A DNA stretch of 64,000 nucleotides from Marinobacter nanhaiticus D15-8W (GCF_036511935.1 NZ_AP028878.1:496001-560000), one strand, 5' to 3'; counted from the first letter of the stretch, positions 17,452 to 26,926 are shown. Made by a program: numbers and translations. Notes: a model not told the origin generated them from the letters alone.

Positions 17452-17939
17452 GCGCGCCGCGAATCATTGAAGCCGAGCCATTGACCCGTGAGACGTTTGC
17501 CCCTTTCGGTGATGTGATCAGTACCAAGGGTGCCGCATCTTTCCCCATCAACGCCGGCCGCACCGAGCGTTTCCACGCACTGGCAGCCGTTGAAGCGTTG
17601 GGCGAGGACGCTGATGCCATCATTTCCATATTTCGCGGCCAGCCGCTGGAACCGCTGGTCGTCGACTTGATGGAACGCCACCCTCAAGGCAGCCAGGCCT
17701 TCATGCCCCTGGGTGAACAATCGTATTGGGTGGTGGTGGCGCCGCCGGGCGACTTCGATGCAGACAGCATCAGGGTATTTCGTGCTGAACCGGGGCAGGG
17801 TGTGAACTACCGTGCGGGAACCTGGCATGCGCCGCTGTTGCCCGTTGGCCGGGATGCGGATTTTTTGGTGGTCGACCGCCGGGGCGCCGGTGACAACTGC
17901 GACACCGTCGACCTCGACCCGCCGGTGCAACCCCAATGA
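17448..17939 (+). CDS. allA: Ureidoglycolate lyase
   Basis: This 163-residue cupin-fold enzyme contains [41 protein letters not shown] and a final VVDR, all typical of AllA. It splits ureidoglycolate into glyoxylate and urea and completes urate degradation. Translationally coupled to alc. No urease is encoded in this window, so the fate of the urea is not shown here. Confidence 0.93.
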   Translation: MSAPRIIEAEPLTRETFAPFGDVISTKGAASFPINAGRTERFHALAAVEALGEDADAIISIFRGQPLEPLVVDLMERHPQGSQAFMPLGEQSYWVVVAPPGDFDADSIRVFRAEPGQGVNYRAGTWHAPLLPVGRDADFLVVDRRGAGDNCDTVDLDPPVQPQ

Positions 17940-17980
17940 CCTGTCGCCCAATCACCTATCGATAGGAACGCGAGCGCCCG

Positions 17981-19330
17981 ATGCAACGATTTGCCATTAC
18001 TCACGCGGCCCTGTTTACCGTCGATCCACAGGATCGTGTGATCCCCGACGGTACCGTCCTGGTCGAGGACGGTCGGATCGTCGCCGTGGGCCCTGCTGAG
18101 TCCATTGAAATTCCTGCCGACACCGTGGTTATCGATAGCGGAGGAAAACGGGCAGTATTGCCGGGGCTGGTCGATGCCCATTCCCATTCCAGTCTGATGC
18201 GCGGTGTCACCGAGAATATGCCGCTAATGGAGTGGCTGCCGTACTACCAGTTGGAGCATCGTGCACTGACCGAAGAAGACGCCTATCACTCGGCGCGCCT
18301 GTGTTATCTGGAGGCCCTCAAGGGCGGCACCACCTGTGTCATGGACATGTTCCGCTTCATGGACCGATGCGCCGACGCCGCTGGTGAATTGGGTTTGCGG
18401 GTGAACCTGGCCCCCTACGTGGCCGACCAGCCGGGCAAGGATTTCTTCTCCACGCGAGAGGAGAACAAACGCCTTATACGAACCCACCATGGCAGCCAGT
18501 CGGGCCGGATCCAGGTCTGGATGGGGCTGGAACATCTGTTCTATTGCAGCGAGGACGCCTACCGCGATGCGGTGCGTTGTCAGCAGGACTACGGCGTTCG
18601 CATCCACACCCATGCCTGCGAGCAGCGGGAAGAGGAGGACGCGGTTCTCAAACATTTCGGCCGACGTTCCATCGGCATGCTCGACCACTACGGGTTGCTT
18701 GGCGAGAAGACGCTATTGGCTCACTGCGTCTGGCTTGATGACGATGAGATCAAACGTTTGGCGGATACCGGTACCTCTATCGCCCATTGCCCGATCAGCA
18801 ACGCCAAGCTGGCCAGTGGCGTCGCGCGTACACCGGACATGCTGGCGGCGGGCATCAATCTGGGCCTCGGAACCGACGGCCCGGTGTGCAACAACAGTCT
18901 CGACCTGTTCGAGGAGATGAAGTTTGCCTCGCTGATCCAGAAAGCCACACGCCTCGATGCGAGGGCACTACCGGCAGATCAGGTCTTGCGCATGGCAACC
19001 ATCGGCGGCGCCAAAGCCCTGGGGCTGGATGGGGAGATTGGATCGATCGAGATTGGCAAGAAGGCAGATCTGGTCATGTTGGATCTCGGCGCGCCGAACC
19101 TGACGCCGCACGAGGTCACTCACGCTGGCGGCAACCTGCTATGGAACCTGGTGTTTGCCGCGAGAGGCAGCAATGTCACCCATGTCTGGGTGGATGGTCG
19201 TTGCCTGATTGAAGAGGGTCGGTCGACGCAGGTCGACGAGGGCCACGTGGTAGCCACGGCGCAAACCTGTGGCTTATCCCTGTATGAACGATGCCGTGCT
19301 CTGGATCATCTTCGAGTGGACATGATCTAG
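17981..19330 (+). CDS. Amidohydrolase-family deaminase (MtaD/SAH-deaminase/AtzB-like)
   Basis: This 449-residue metal-dependent hydrolase has PGLVDAHSHSS (HxH metal site), HTHACEQREEE, LLAHCVWLDDDEI, HCPISNAKLASGV and LGTDGPVCNNS with the catalytic Asp. The architecture is that of 5-methylthioadenosine/S-adenosylhomocysteine deaminases, triazine hydrolases and 8-oxoguanine deaminases. Which of these it matches cannot be settled by eye. Its place downstream of allA, with AGGAAC before the ATG, favours a purine base or ring-substituted purine as substrate, possibly 8-oxoguanine. That is inference only. Confidence 0.8.
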   Translation: MQRFAITHAALFTVDPQDRVIPDGTVLVEDGRIVAVGPAESIEIPADTVVIDSGGKRAVLPGLVDAHSHSSLMRGVTENMPLMEWLPYYQLEHRALTEEDAYHSARLCYLEALKGGTTCVMDMFRFMDRCADAAGELGLRVNLAPYVADQPGKDFFSTREENKRLIRTHHGSQSGRIQVWMGLEHLFYCSEDAYRDAVRCQQDYGVRIHTHACEQREEEDAVLKHFGRRSIGMLDHYGLLGEKTLLAHCVWLDDDEIKRLADTGTSIAHCPISNAKLASGVARTPDMLAAGINLGLGTDGPVCNNSLDLFEEMKFASLIQKATRLDARALPADQVLRMATIGGAKALGLDGEIGSIEIGKKADLVMLDLGAPNLTPHEVTHAGGNLLWNLVFAARGSNVTHVWVDGRCLIEEGRSTQVDEGHVVATAQTCGLSLYERCRALDHLRVDMI

Positions 19331-19347
19331 AGGGGCCCTAGGAGACG

Positions 19348-20307
19348 ATGATGAAACAACTCCCCCTGATATCCATTGCCGGTCTACGCAGCGAGAATGT
19401 GGAAGAGCGCCGCAAGACCGCTGCAGAGCTGGGTCGAGCCTGCCGCGAAGTGGGTTTTTTCTATGCGATCGATCACGGCATTCCCCGGCAGGTGATCGAT
19501 ACCGCGTTCGCCGAATCCAGACGGTTTTTCGCATTGCCGACGGAGGCCAAGCAGGCACTGTCCATCAAGCGTTCGCCCCATAACCGCGGCTATGTGGCCA
19601 TGGCTGACGAGAAGCTGAACCCGGAGTCGGGTGCGGATATGAAGGAGGCGTTCAACCTGGGCGTCGAACTGCCGGAGGACCATCCCGAGGTGGTCGCCGG
19701 CAAACCCTTCCGCGGTGTGAACTTCTGGCCGGAGAACCTGCCGGGATGGCGGGACAACATGTTGAGCTATTTCGATGCTTGCCTGGAGTTGGGCCGGATC
19801 ATCCATCGGGGCTTCAGCCTCGACCTGGGCGTAGCGGAAGATTTCTTCGCCTCACACCTCGCGGACCCCGTAGTGACCATGCGTATCCTGCGCTATCCCG
19901 CGAGTGCGGGGCAGTCGGACCGTCGGGACGGTGGTGCCGGCGCGCACACCGATTATGGCAACCTGACCTTGCTGGCCACCGATGATGTGGCGGGCCTGGA
20001 AGTGCTGACTCGTCAGGGCGATTGGATCGATGCGCCGCACGTGGAGGGCGCTTTCGTCTGCAATATCGGTGATTGCCTCATGCGCTGGAGCAACGATACC
20101 TATGTATCGACCCCACACCGCGTGCGCCCGCCGGCGCGGGAGCGTTATTCGATCGCCTATTTCCTTGAAGCCAATCCGGATTCGGTGGTCGATCCAAGGG
20201 ATATTTATCCGGATCAAACGCCCAAGTATGAGCCGGTGACATTTGCGGCTTATCTCAAGTCGCGATTGGATGCGACCTATGAGCATCGGGCAGGGGAGAA
20301 GGTATAG
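19348..20307 (+). CDS. 2-oxoglutarate/Fe(II)-dependent oxygenase, isopenicillin N synthase-like family (second copy)
   Basis: This 319-residue IPNS-like dioxygenase has GFFYAIDHGIP in the N-terminal domain, AHTDYGNLTLL (Fe ligands HxD), STPHRV (distal His) and RYSIAYFLEAN (Arg-x-Ser for 2-oxoglutarate). A good site, AGGAGACG, precedes the start; a second ATG one codon later is equally possible. It follows the deaminase gene by 17 bases and is the last gene of the rightward purine run, so it probably belongs to the same regulon. It shares the fold with the gene at 161 but is clearly a different protein. The substrate is unknown. Confidence 0.85.
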   Translation: MMKQLPLISIAGLRSENVEERRKTAAELGRACREVGFFYAIDHGIPRQVIDTAFAESRRFFALPTEAKQALSIKRSPHNRGYVAMADEKLNPESGADMKEAFNLGVELPEDHPEVVAGKPFRGVNFWPENLPGWRDNMLSYFDACLELGRIIHRGFSLDLGVAEDFFASHLADPVVTMRILRYPASAGQSDRRDGGAGAHTDYGNLTLLATDDVAGLEVLTRQGDWIDAPHVEGAFVCNIGDCLMRWSNDTYVSTPHRVRPPARERYSIAYFLEANPDSVVDPRDIYPDQTPKYEPVTFAAYLKSRLDATYEHRAGEKV

Positions 20308-20319
20308 GCTTACGTGAGT

Positions 20320-20430
20320 GTGTAGCGGACGCTTCAGCTTCCGAGCCGTCCGAAGGACGGCCCGTTAGCCGGAATATCTTCGTCACCAGGGCGCCTTGCC
20401 GCGCCTCAGAAGCTGAAGCATCTGCTACAT
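20320..20430. repeat. Paired palindromic repeat element (REPIN-like), locus C
   Basis: A forward core (20320-20345) is followed by the hairpin CCGTCC-GAA-GGACGG. An inverted core (20405-20430) is preceded by GGCGC-CTTGCC-GCGCC and followed by GCTCGAG. It fills the gap between two convergent genes, the oxygenase and ribH. Confidence 0.82.
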
Positions 20431-20472
20431 GCTCGAGCGGGCCTCTAACTGCGAGGCCGGCCCGTAATGGCT

Positions 20473-20970
20473 TTAACATGCCGTCAACATCCGCGTCTTT
20501 TCCATGTTCCCCAGCGTCATCAAGCACGCCCGCGCCACCTCGACACCTTTCTCCGCAAAATGCTTGTGGAAGAACTCATGGTGTGTCGTGTGCTCATGGA
20601 AGTGGTGCGGTGTGAGGACGGCGGAGAGCACGGGCACGTGTGTATCCAGCTGCACGCGCATCAGGCCATCAATCACGGCGTGGGCAACGAACTCGTGCCG
20701 GTAGATGCCGCCGTCCACCACAAAGCCGGCACCGACGATCGCGCCGTACTGGCCGCTCTCGGCCAGCAGTTTGGCCTGGAGAGGGATCTCAAAAGCGCCG
20801 GCAACGGTAATGATATCCACCTGGTCGGTATCGAAGCCGTGCTGGCGGATTTCGGTGAGGAAGGCTTCGCGCGCCTGGTCGATGATATCGAGGTGCCAGT
20901 TGCCCTGGATAAAGGCGATACGCTGGCTGCGGCTGGCGTCGGAAAGGTTCAAGGATTCTTGCTGATTCAT
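20473..20970 (-). CDS. ribH: 6,7-dimethyl-8-ribityllumazine synthase, RibH2-like
   Basis: This 165-residue enzyme makes the lumazine precursor of riboflavin. AFIQGNWHLDIIDQA, VAGAFEIPLQAK, VVDGGIYRHEFVA and TPHHFHEH correspond to the substrate-binding loops. The motif details and divergence from standard RibH (VPGAFE, GHxFH) suggest the type II form known from Brucella and Mesorhizobium. No other rib genes are adjacent, so it is probably an additional copy. An FMN riboswitch lies about 150 bases upstream on the same strand, so expression should fall when FMN is plentiful. Confidence 0.9.
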   Translation of the reverse strand: MNQQESLNLSDASRSQRIAFIQGNWHLDIIDQAREAFLTEIRQHGFDTDQVDIITVAGAFEIPLQAKLLAESGQYGAIVGAGFVVDGGIYRHEFVAHAVIDGLMRVQLDTHVPVLSAVLTPHHFHEHTTHHEFFHKHFAEKGVEVARACLMTLGNMEKTRMLTAC

Positions 20971-21119
20971 AGTTGGTCTCTCTGTCGTAACTAGAATCAG
21001 GGCATGCAGGGTCTGCTCATGGCCACCGAAGGCGACCTGGGCAAAACCATGTGGAAACGCGGAGAAATGGCATTCGACAGAAAGCGCATGAGGCGTCTTC
21101 CGCAGTCTGTTTTTTCAAC

Positions 21120-21263
21120 GGTTCCTTCTCTTTCATCCGGACTATCACCGTCGGCTTCGGAATCACACCGAATCTGCTGACCCTCACGGTAAAGCCGCAA
21201 GGCGCTCGCGGGCTGAGGCGTAAACGCCATCACCGCCGGTGGGGACTTTCACCCCGCCCTGAG
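21120..21263 (-). ncRNA. FMN riboswitch (RFN element) controlling ribH
   Basis: Read on the minus strand the element begins CTCAGGGCGGGGTGAAAGTC, continues CCCACCGGCGGTGA, has a variable central arm, then GATTCCGAAGCCGACGG and closes with ATAGTCCGGATGAAAGAGAA. These are the conserved junction sequences of the RFN aptamer. About 150 bases separate it from the ribH start; I could not identify an unambiguous terminator or anti-RBS helix in that leader. Confidence 0.95.
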
Positions 21264-21372
21264 AACGAAACCCGTGGTTCCCCACGGGCCGCGCTATTGT
21301 ATGCGGTGTGCGATGGCCTGTCAGGTGTCTGCGGGGGACTACATGACCTGACGCATGGGCCGACGCCCGCCT

Positions 21373-22860
21373 CTAGTGCCCCAGCAACGGATCGTCTGCG
21401 TCCGGCTTGTCGTGTACGCCAAAACGGTCGACGATGGTGGCGCTCGCTTCGTTGAGGCCGATTACCTCCACCTGCGCGCCTTCCCGGCGGAATTTAATGA
21501 CCGCCTTATCCAGTGCGCCTACCGCCGTGATATCCCAGAAGTGGGCCCGGCTCAGGTCGATCACCACGTTATCCACCACTTCCCTGAAGTCGAAGGCAGC
21601 CAGGAATTTCTCCGATGAGCTGAAGAACACCTGCCCCAGTACGCGGTAGGTACGGGTGTTGGTGCTTTCGTCCAGCTCCGCATCCACCCGCATGTAGTGC
21701 CCTACCTTATTGGCGAAGAACAGCGCAGCCAGAAGCACGCCGGCGAGTACACCGAAGGCCAGGTTGTGGGTCGCGACCACGACCACCACGGTTACCAACA
21801 TGACGATATTGGTCGACAGAGGATGGTGCTTGAGGTTGCGAACAGACTCCCAGCTAAAGGTGCCGATGGAAACCATGATCATCACCGCCACCAGCGCGGC
21901 CATGGGGATCTGTACCAACCAGGCATCGAGCACCAGCACCATGATCAGCAGGAAGACACCCGCCGTAAGGGTTGAGAGCCGCGTCCGGCCTCCGGACTTC
22001 ACGTTGATGACGGACTGGCCAATCATCGCGCAACCTGCCATGCCGCCCAGCAGGCCGGCACCGATGTTGGCAATGCCCTGGCCGCGGCATTCACGGTTGC
22101 GGTCACTGGTCGTATCCGTGAGTTCGTCCACGATGGTGGCGGTCATCATCGACTCGAGCAGACCCACGACCGCCAGGCCCAGGGAGTAGGGCAGGATAAT
22201 CATCAGGGTCTCGAGGTTGAGCGGAACATCCGGCCACAGGAAAACCGGCAGGGTATCCGGTAGTTCGCCCATATCGCCTACGGTGCGGATGTCCAGTCCC
22301 AGGAGGATGGATACGAAGGTCAGCGAGACGATGCAAACCAGCGGGGACGGGATCAGTCGACCCACAAACGGCAAAAGTGGGAACAGGTAAATGATACCCA
22401 GGCCGGCAGCGGTCATTGCGTAGACGTGCCAGGTCACATTGGTCAGCTCAGGCAGCTGTGCCATGAATATCAGGATCGCCAGGGCGTTCACGAAACCGGT
22501 CACGACCGAGCGTGAGACGAAGCGCATCAGCCCGCCGAGTTTCAGGTAGCCGGCAATGATCTGGAACACACCGGTCAGCAGTGTGGCGGCGAGCAGGTAC
22601 TGCAGCCCATGCTCCTTGACAAGCGTGACCATAAGCAGCGCCATGGCACCGGTTGCGGCCGAGATCATGCCCGGCCGACCGCCGACAAACGCGATGATAA
22701 CGGCGATACAGAACGAGGCGTAGAGGCCGATCTTGGGATCGACGCCGGCGATAATGGAAAAGGCGATGGCTTCTGGAATCAGGGCGAGGGCCACCACGAT
22801 TCCGGATAGCAGATCGCCCCGGAGGTTTGAAAACCAGTCGGCTTTGATAGAGTTCAGCAT
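21373..22860 (-). CDS. SulP-family anion transporter with STAS domain
   Basis: This 495-residue protein has about 10-12 membrane segments, beginning [20 protein letters not shown], the SulP signature. It includes [20 protein letters not shown] and [22 protein letters not shown]-terminal STAS domain occupies roughly residues 395-480 ([20 protein letters not shown]). SulP proteins carry sulfate, bicarbonate or dicarboxylates with Na+ or H+; specificity cannot be assigned here. Start codon 22860 has only a weak GGAACA upstream. It lies upstream of the riboswitch on the same strand, but no operon link is evident. Confidence 0.88.
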   Translation of the reverse strand: MLNSIKADWFSNLRGDLLSGIVVALALIPEAIAFSIIAGVDPKIGLYASFCIAVIIAFVGGRPGMISAATGAMALLMVTLVKEHGLQYLLAATLLTGVFQIIAGYLKLGGLMRFVSRSVVTGFVNALAILIFMAQLPELTNVTWHVYAMTAAGLGIIYLFPLLPFVGRLIPSPLVCIVSLTFVSILLGLDIRTVGDMGELPDTLPVFLWPDVPLNLETLMIILPYSLGLAVVGLLESMMTATIVDELTDTTSDRNRECRGQGIANIGAGLLGGMAGCAMIGQSVINVKSGGRTRLSTLTAGVFLLIMVLVLDAWLVQIPMAALVAVMIMVSIGTFSWESVRNLKHHPLSTNIVMLVTVVVVVATHNLAFGVLAGVLLAALFFANKVGHYMRVDAELDESTNTRTYRVLGQVFFSSSEKFLAAFDFREVVDNVVIDLSRAHFWDITAVGALDKAVIKFRREGAQVEVIGLNEASATIVDRFGVHDKPDADDPLLGH

Positions 22861-23395
22861 GTTGTTCCAGTCAGTCGAATGCGAGTTGTGTCATTAGGGC
22901 TATTCGAATGCCCGCCGCAGGGCATCGACCCCTATATCGAAGTAGACGAGACCTCGGTAAACAGGGCACCTTGGATCATCGCGGATCTGTGTTAAACGAA
23001 GGTGTAGCCAGATCCTGAAGGAACTGGAAAGCAATCCGCGGGCCGAGTTGGGGGCGGCCTAGGGTGGAGTGATCGTCAACGTACTTTGTGGGATGGGCAT
23101 CGGAAAGTTCGGGTCTGCAATGTCATCAGGGTTGCGGAGCTTACCAGAATCCCCATGGGAAGGTAACCAGCGCATGCCCGGACGGGTAGACTCTCTTTTC
23201 CGGCCTTGGTGCCGGTAGCTTATGCTGTTTTCACAAATCGGAATGACGGCGGTCTGGTATTGCAGCCATACTCCGAAAGACTTGGACGCGCGGGTGCCCT
23301 CGTTTGTGTGCGATAACCTTCCAGTTTCGTCATGTCATCAGCCAGCGCGTCGAGTCCCTGAATAATCGTGGCAGCGTTTACAAGGAGTCGTACTC
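22861..23395. other. Gene-free interval between divergent sulP and the dehalogenase gene
   Basis: About 535 bases without a convincing reading frame. It must hold the promoters of both flanking genes. A small inverted repeat CCGGC-CTTGGT-GCCGG is present near 23198-23213. I see no repeat-family copy or known operator. Confidence 0.5.
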
Positions 23396-24085
23396 ATGAA
23401 GCCAACGAAGCCGGTCATCGTCTTCGACGTTATCGAAACGATTTTTTCACTCGATGCACTGTCTCGGTCTTTTGACAGACTGGACCTACCCGCGCATACC
23501 AAGGATCTGTTCTTCGCCCAATTGCTTCGCGATGCATTTGCAACCTCCGCAACAGGTGCCTACGTTCCTTTCGTCGAAATGGCGAAAGGCACGCTGCATG
23601 TACTGTTGGTCAACCTTGGCGTGTCTGCGCCAGCCTCGAAGATTGAGCAGATACTGCCTGTGTTCGGACAACTGGATGCCCATTCCGACGTGCAGGATGC
23701 GTTGGCCCTGGCCAAAAGCAGGGACCTTGAGGTTCTGTTCTTTACCAATGGTTCGCAGAAAAATACGGAATCGCTGATTGCGCGCAATGCGTTGGAGAAT
23801 CTGGTGGACCATGTCGTATCCATCGATACGTTCAGCCAGTGGAAGCCGTACAGAGAGGTCTACCTTGGCGCTATTGCGGCCGTGGGTGGCAAGCCGGAGC
23901 GCAGCGCCATGATTGCAGCCCATGCCTGGGACACCCAGGGAGCTATGAATGCGGGAATGGGCGCTGGGTGGGTTCGCCGCCAGGACAGTGTCTTTCATCC
24001 GGCCATGACACCGCCAGACTACAGCGCAAGCGACCTGACAACGTTAGTCGATCAAGTTTCAGTCGGCTTGTTAAACGCCGCTTAG
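23396..24085 (+). CDS. HAD-superfamily haloacid dehalogenase type II
   Basis: This 229-residue protein has the HAD motifs in order: VFDVIETIF with nucleophile Asp11, LFFTNGS (motif II), SQWKPYREVY (motif III Lys) and AAHAWDTQGAMNAG (motif IV). The usual second Asp of phosphatases in motif I is absent (DVIET), as in 2-haloacid dehalogenases. It probably hydrolyses L-2-haloacids to hydroxy acids in the cytoplasm, but distant HADs of this class can have other substrates. AAGGAG precedes the ATG. Confidence 0.8.
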   Translation: MKPTKPVIVFDVIETIFSLDALSRSFDRLDLPAHTKDLFFAQLLRDAFATSATGAYVPFVEMAKGTLHVLLVNLGVSAPASKIEQILPVFGQLDAHSDVQDALALAKSRDLEVLFFTNGSQKNTESLIARNALENLVDHVVSIDTFSQWKPYREVYLGAIAAVGGKPERSAMIAAHAWDTQGAMNAGMGAGWVRRQDSVFHPAMTPPDYSASDLTTLVDQVSVGLLNAA

Positions 24086-24117
24086 GTTGCCGGTCGTTAT
24101 CGCAATTGCCAAGAGCG

Positions 24118-25086
24118 TCAGGCCTGGCTGTTTTCCCAAACCAGGATGGCGGCGGCCAAGTCTTCCAGCGAGACGCCGACGGACTTGAACAGGGTTATGT
24201 CTTCGTCCTGTTTACGACCGGCATGCTCGCTGCTCGCCAGGGCGGCGAGATCGGCCCTGATCTCGTCGAAGGTGAACCGGTCCTCGGCGACGGCATAATG
24301 CAGGTCGCCGGCTTCGCCCCGGGCGCCGGCGTAGGAATCCACGAAGACCTGGGACCGGGCGATGCATTCGCTGTCGGTTTCGCGCATGTCCTTGCGGAAG
24401 GCGCCCACCAGGTCGACGTGGGTTCCTGGCGACAGCCACTCGCCGAGAATGAGCGGCGCCTTGGACAGCGTGGCCGCACTGACGATATCAATCTCTCTTA
24501 ACGCCGAGGCCAGGTCGTCTGTGGCTTCAACGGATTCGAACGGTACCAGGCCCTTACGATAGTCCCGGTATTGCCCAGCCAATGTCTGGGCTTTTTCCAG
24601 CTTGCGGCCCCAGACGACGACCTTGCGGATCGGTCGTACAGCCGCGTGTGCTTCGATCAGCATCGGGGCCAGCTTGCCGGTACCGATGACCACCAGGGTC
24701 TCCGCATCCTCCCGCGCCAGGTAGCGCGCCGCCAGGGCCGAGGCCGCAGCGGTGCGGCGCCGGGTCAGTTCGCTGCCGTCGATACAGGCCAGCGGGGCAC
24801 CAGTGCGCCCATCGCTGAGGAGGTAGACACCGCTGATGGCCGGCAGCCCCTTATCGGCGTTTTGCGGAAACACGTTGACCATCTTCACGCCCAGGTACCC
24901 CGGCGTCTGGTCGGCCTCCTGCCAGGCAGGCATCAACAGCATGGTCGCTTCGCCCTCGCTGCGCTGGATCGCATGATGATGCCGGGGCGGAGTTTCGATG
25001 CCGCCGGTGAAAGCTTCACCCAACCGATCTACCAGCGATGCCCAGGGCAGGGACTGCGCGACCGTCTCGCTGTCTATTACTTTCAT
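24118..25086 (-). CDS. Ornithine cyclodeaminase/mu-crystallin family protein
   Basis: This 322-residue protein has an N-terminal substrate domain (GGIETPPRHH, LGVKMVNVFPQN) and a Rossmann NAD(P) domain with VVIGTGKLAPMLIEAH. DGSELTRRRTAAASALAARYL carries family-conserved residues. The family includes ornithine cyclodeaminase, alanine dehydrogenase and delta1-pyrroline/piperideine-2-carboxylate reductase; the sequence alone does not say which. A strong ribosome site GGAGG precedes the start. It is convergent with the dehalogenase gene. Confidence 0.8.
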   Translation of the reverse strand: MKVIDSETVAQSLPWASLVDRLGEAFTGGIETPPRHHHAIQRSEGEATMLLMPAWQEADQTPGYLGVKMVNVFPQNADKGLPAISGVYLLSDGRTGAPLACIDGSELTRRRTAAASALAARYLAREDAETLVVIGTGKLAPMLIEAHAAVRPIRKVVVWGRKLEKAQTLAGQYRDYRKGLVPFESVEATDDLASALREIDIVSAATLSKAPLILGEWLSPGTHVDLVGAFRKDMRETDSECIARSQVFVDSYAGARGEAGDLHYAVAEDRFTFDEIRADLAALASSEHAGRKQDEDITLFKSVGVSLEDLAAAILVWENSQA

Positions 25087-25251
25087 TCACGCACCTCCTC
25101 AAGTCCCAGGCTGGATCGATTCTAGGTCTATATCGCGGCTTCAACGGCAACCCACCGAAAAGCAGTATAGTCATTAGAATACGAGCCATCACACCAGCCA
25201 GGTAGGTGTCGTCTGATGGGTTGGTTCGACAGCGGGGTATTGCAGGAACGG

Positions 25252-26028
25252 CTAAGGTTTTTCGCTACCCATGATCTCCGCCATCTCCTGCGGTCTGGGT
25301 AGGCCCTGCTTCATCTGGATCTTGCCATCGTTGTCGCGATAGAAGGTGCTGGGTGTGGCGCTGAGTCCAAGCTCGCCCATTAAGCGGTTGTTTTCGGTAA
25401 TCTGCTCGTGATGCGCGCTGACGATCTGTCGGTCGACGGTTATCCCTCCGTCGTTATACCGCTGTTGATTTTCGTGCAGGGCTTCCTGGGGATCGTCACT
25501 GCCGAGAATGGTCGCGGCTTTTGGGAGGCTGTCCTGTTTCAGGATTCCGACGAGCACATGGCGGAGCTGCACCCGGCCGGCTTCGATCCAGGGTGCCGCC
25601 GCCTGCCGGAAGCGGTGACAGAACGGACAGTTCGGGTCGGTAAAGGTGTAGAGGATGACAGGCGCATCCTTGTCGCCGTCACGGACCCAGTGGCTGTTCT
25701 CCACCTGTTTCCACGCCTCCTTGTTTTTCGGGCCTTGCACGAGTTCCTGTATTTTCGGGTCGGTCAGGTTCTTGCCATCCTCGGTCAGCATCGGGCCGAT
25801 TACGACGTGTTTGCCGTCAGGGGTGAGGTAGAAGGCGACTGGCTGGCCCTGCATATCGGCAATATAACCGATCATTCCCCCCGGCGCCTCGAAGCTGCCG
25901 GCTATCTCCACCCCACGATCGATCAATAGCTGCACGGCTTTCGGATAACTCTCGGACCATGCTGGCTGGGCCAGCAAAGACAACGCCAACAGGGCCATGG
26001 CGGGAACGGCCAAACGGAATGGTTTCAT
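25252..26028 (-). CDS. dsbG: Thiol:disulfide interchange protein DsbG
   Basis: This 258-residue periplasmic protein has a signal peptide (cleavage near QPAWS-E, residues 25-26), an N-terminal dimerisation domain and a thioredoxin fold with CPFC in FTDPNCPFCHRF. The cis-Pro loop is SATPSTFY. It belongs to the DsbC/DsbG isomerase group; DsbG protects single cysteines from sulfenylation and is kept reduced by DsbD. It is the last gene of the dsbD-tlpA-dsbG operon, with AAGGAG before its ATG. Confidence 0.87.
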   Translation of the reverse strand: MKPFRLAVPAMALLALSLLAQPAWSESYPKAVQLLIDRGVEIAGSFEAPGGMIGYIADMQGQPVAFYLTPDGKHVVIGPMLTEDGKNLTDPKIQELVQGPKNKEAWKQVENSHWVRDGDKDAPVILYTFTDPNCPFCHRFRQAAAPWIEAGRVQLRHVLVGILKQDSLPKAATILGSDDPQEALHENQQRYNDGGITVDRQIVSAHHEQITENNRLMGELGLSATPSTFYRDNDGKIQMKQGLPRPQEMAEIMGSEKP

Positions 26029-26082
26029 AGGTGGTTAACTCCTTCAGTAAGTCTGAAACCCGATTGAGGTCGAGCGGGTGCG

Positions 26083-26904
26083 TTAAGGGCTTTCGTCATC
26101 GGTGATCTGCTCGAGACTGCGCGCCAACGTTGCGCGAGAGAGCTCGCCCAGGTGCGCGTCGACCTGCTGGCCGGCCGCGTTAAAGAACAAGGTCGTCGGC
26201 AGCGCCTGGCTACCGGTGATGCGGCCCAGCGCGCCTCCCGGATCGGTCAGGATGTGGTCGAGTTCCAACGCCTGGTCGGCCAGAAAGCGGCGGATCGTCT
26301 CCGGCTGTTCGCCCTGGTTGACGAACACGAAGCTGACATTGGGTAGGCGTTCCTGGGCAGCGTCCAGTACGGGCATCTCCCGGATGCAGGGCGGGCACCA
26401 GGACGCCCACAGATTGACGACCATGGGCTTGCCGGAGCCAATTTCAGCAAGCGTGGTACCTGTGCCGTCGAGCGTTGCGAAGCGGGCGTCGGGGACTGCA
26501 TTTGCCTGGGTTTCGATGAGGTTGATGGTCAGCAAGAGGGTTCCCCAGACGATCATTCCCGACGCCATGGCGAAACCAAGTGGGCGGCGGGAAACAGGGC
26601 TGCGCCACATCAGATAGGCCGTGCAGGCCAATGCCCCGGCCACACCGGCGATAACGCTGAAGCCACCGTCGCGGATATCGACGACGTCCCAGAGGTTGTC
26701 CCGGTAATGTTCGAAATACATCAGCACAAAACCGATGCGCGCACTGACGGCGGCCACGACAAGGATGTCGGAGAGCATGCCAGCGACCGGTGTCTTCTGT
26801 TTGCGACCAGACAGTCCCCCAACCACCAAGGCCACAATGAAGGCGAGCAGTAAAAGCAAATGGCCGGTTGGCAGACTCAGCGGACCCAGGTTGACCGTTA
26901 ACAT
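26083..26904 (-). CDS. Membrane-anchored TlpA-like thioredoxin with Lgt-like N-terminal membrane domain
   Basis: The first ~130 of 273 residues form four hydrophobic segments. They contain ARIGFVLMYFEHY and DIRDGGFSVIAGVAGA, a fragment reminiscent of prolipoprotein diacylglyceryl transferase. The remainder is a periplasmic TlpA/ResA-type thioredoxin domain with WASWCPPCIREMPVLD and cis-Pro loop QALPTTLFF. The Lgt-like part lacks the full length of the enzyme, so it is probably a membrane anchor or quinone/thiol relay rather than a lipid transferase. It sits between dsbD and dsbG, 22 and 54 bases away, and likely receives electrons from DsbD. Confidence 0.83.
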   Translation of the reverse strand: MLTVNLGPLSLPTGHLLLLLAFIVALVVGGLSGRKQKTPVAGMLSDILVVAAVSARIGFVLMYFEHYRDNLWDVVDIRDGGFSVIAGVAGALACTAYLMWRSPVSRRPLGFAMASGMIVWGTLLLTINLIETQANAVPDARFATLDGTGTTLAEIGSGKPMVVNLWASWCPPCIREMPVLDAAQERLPNVSFVFVNQGEQPETIRRFLADQALELDHILTDPGGALGRITGSQALPTTLFFNAAGQQVDAHLGELSRATLARSLEQITDDESP

Positions 26905-26926
26905 CGTTATTCCCTGACACCTTGCA

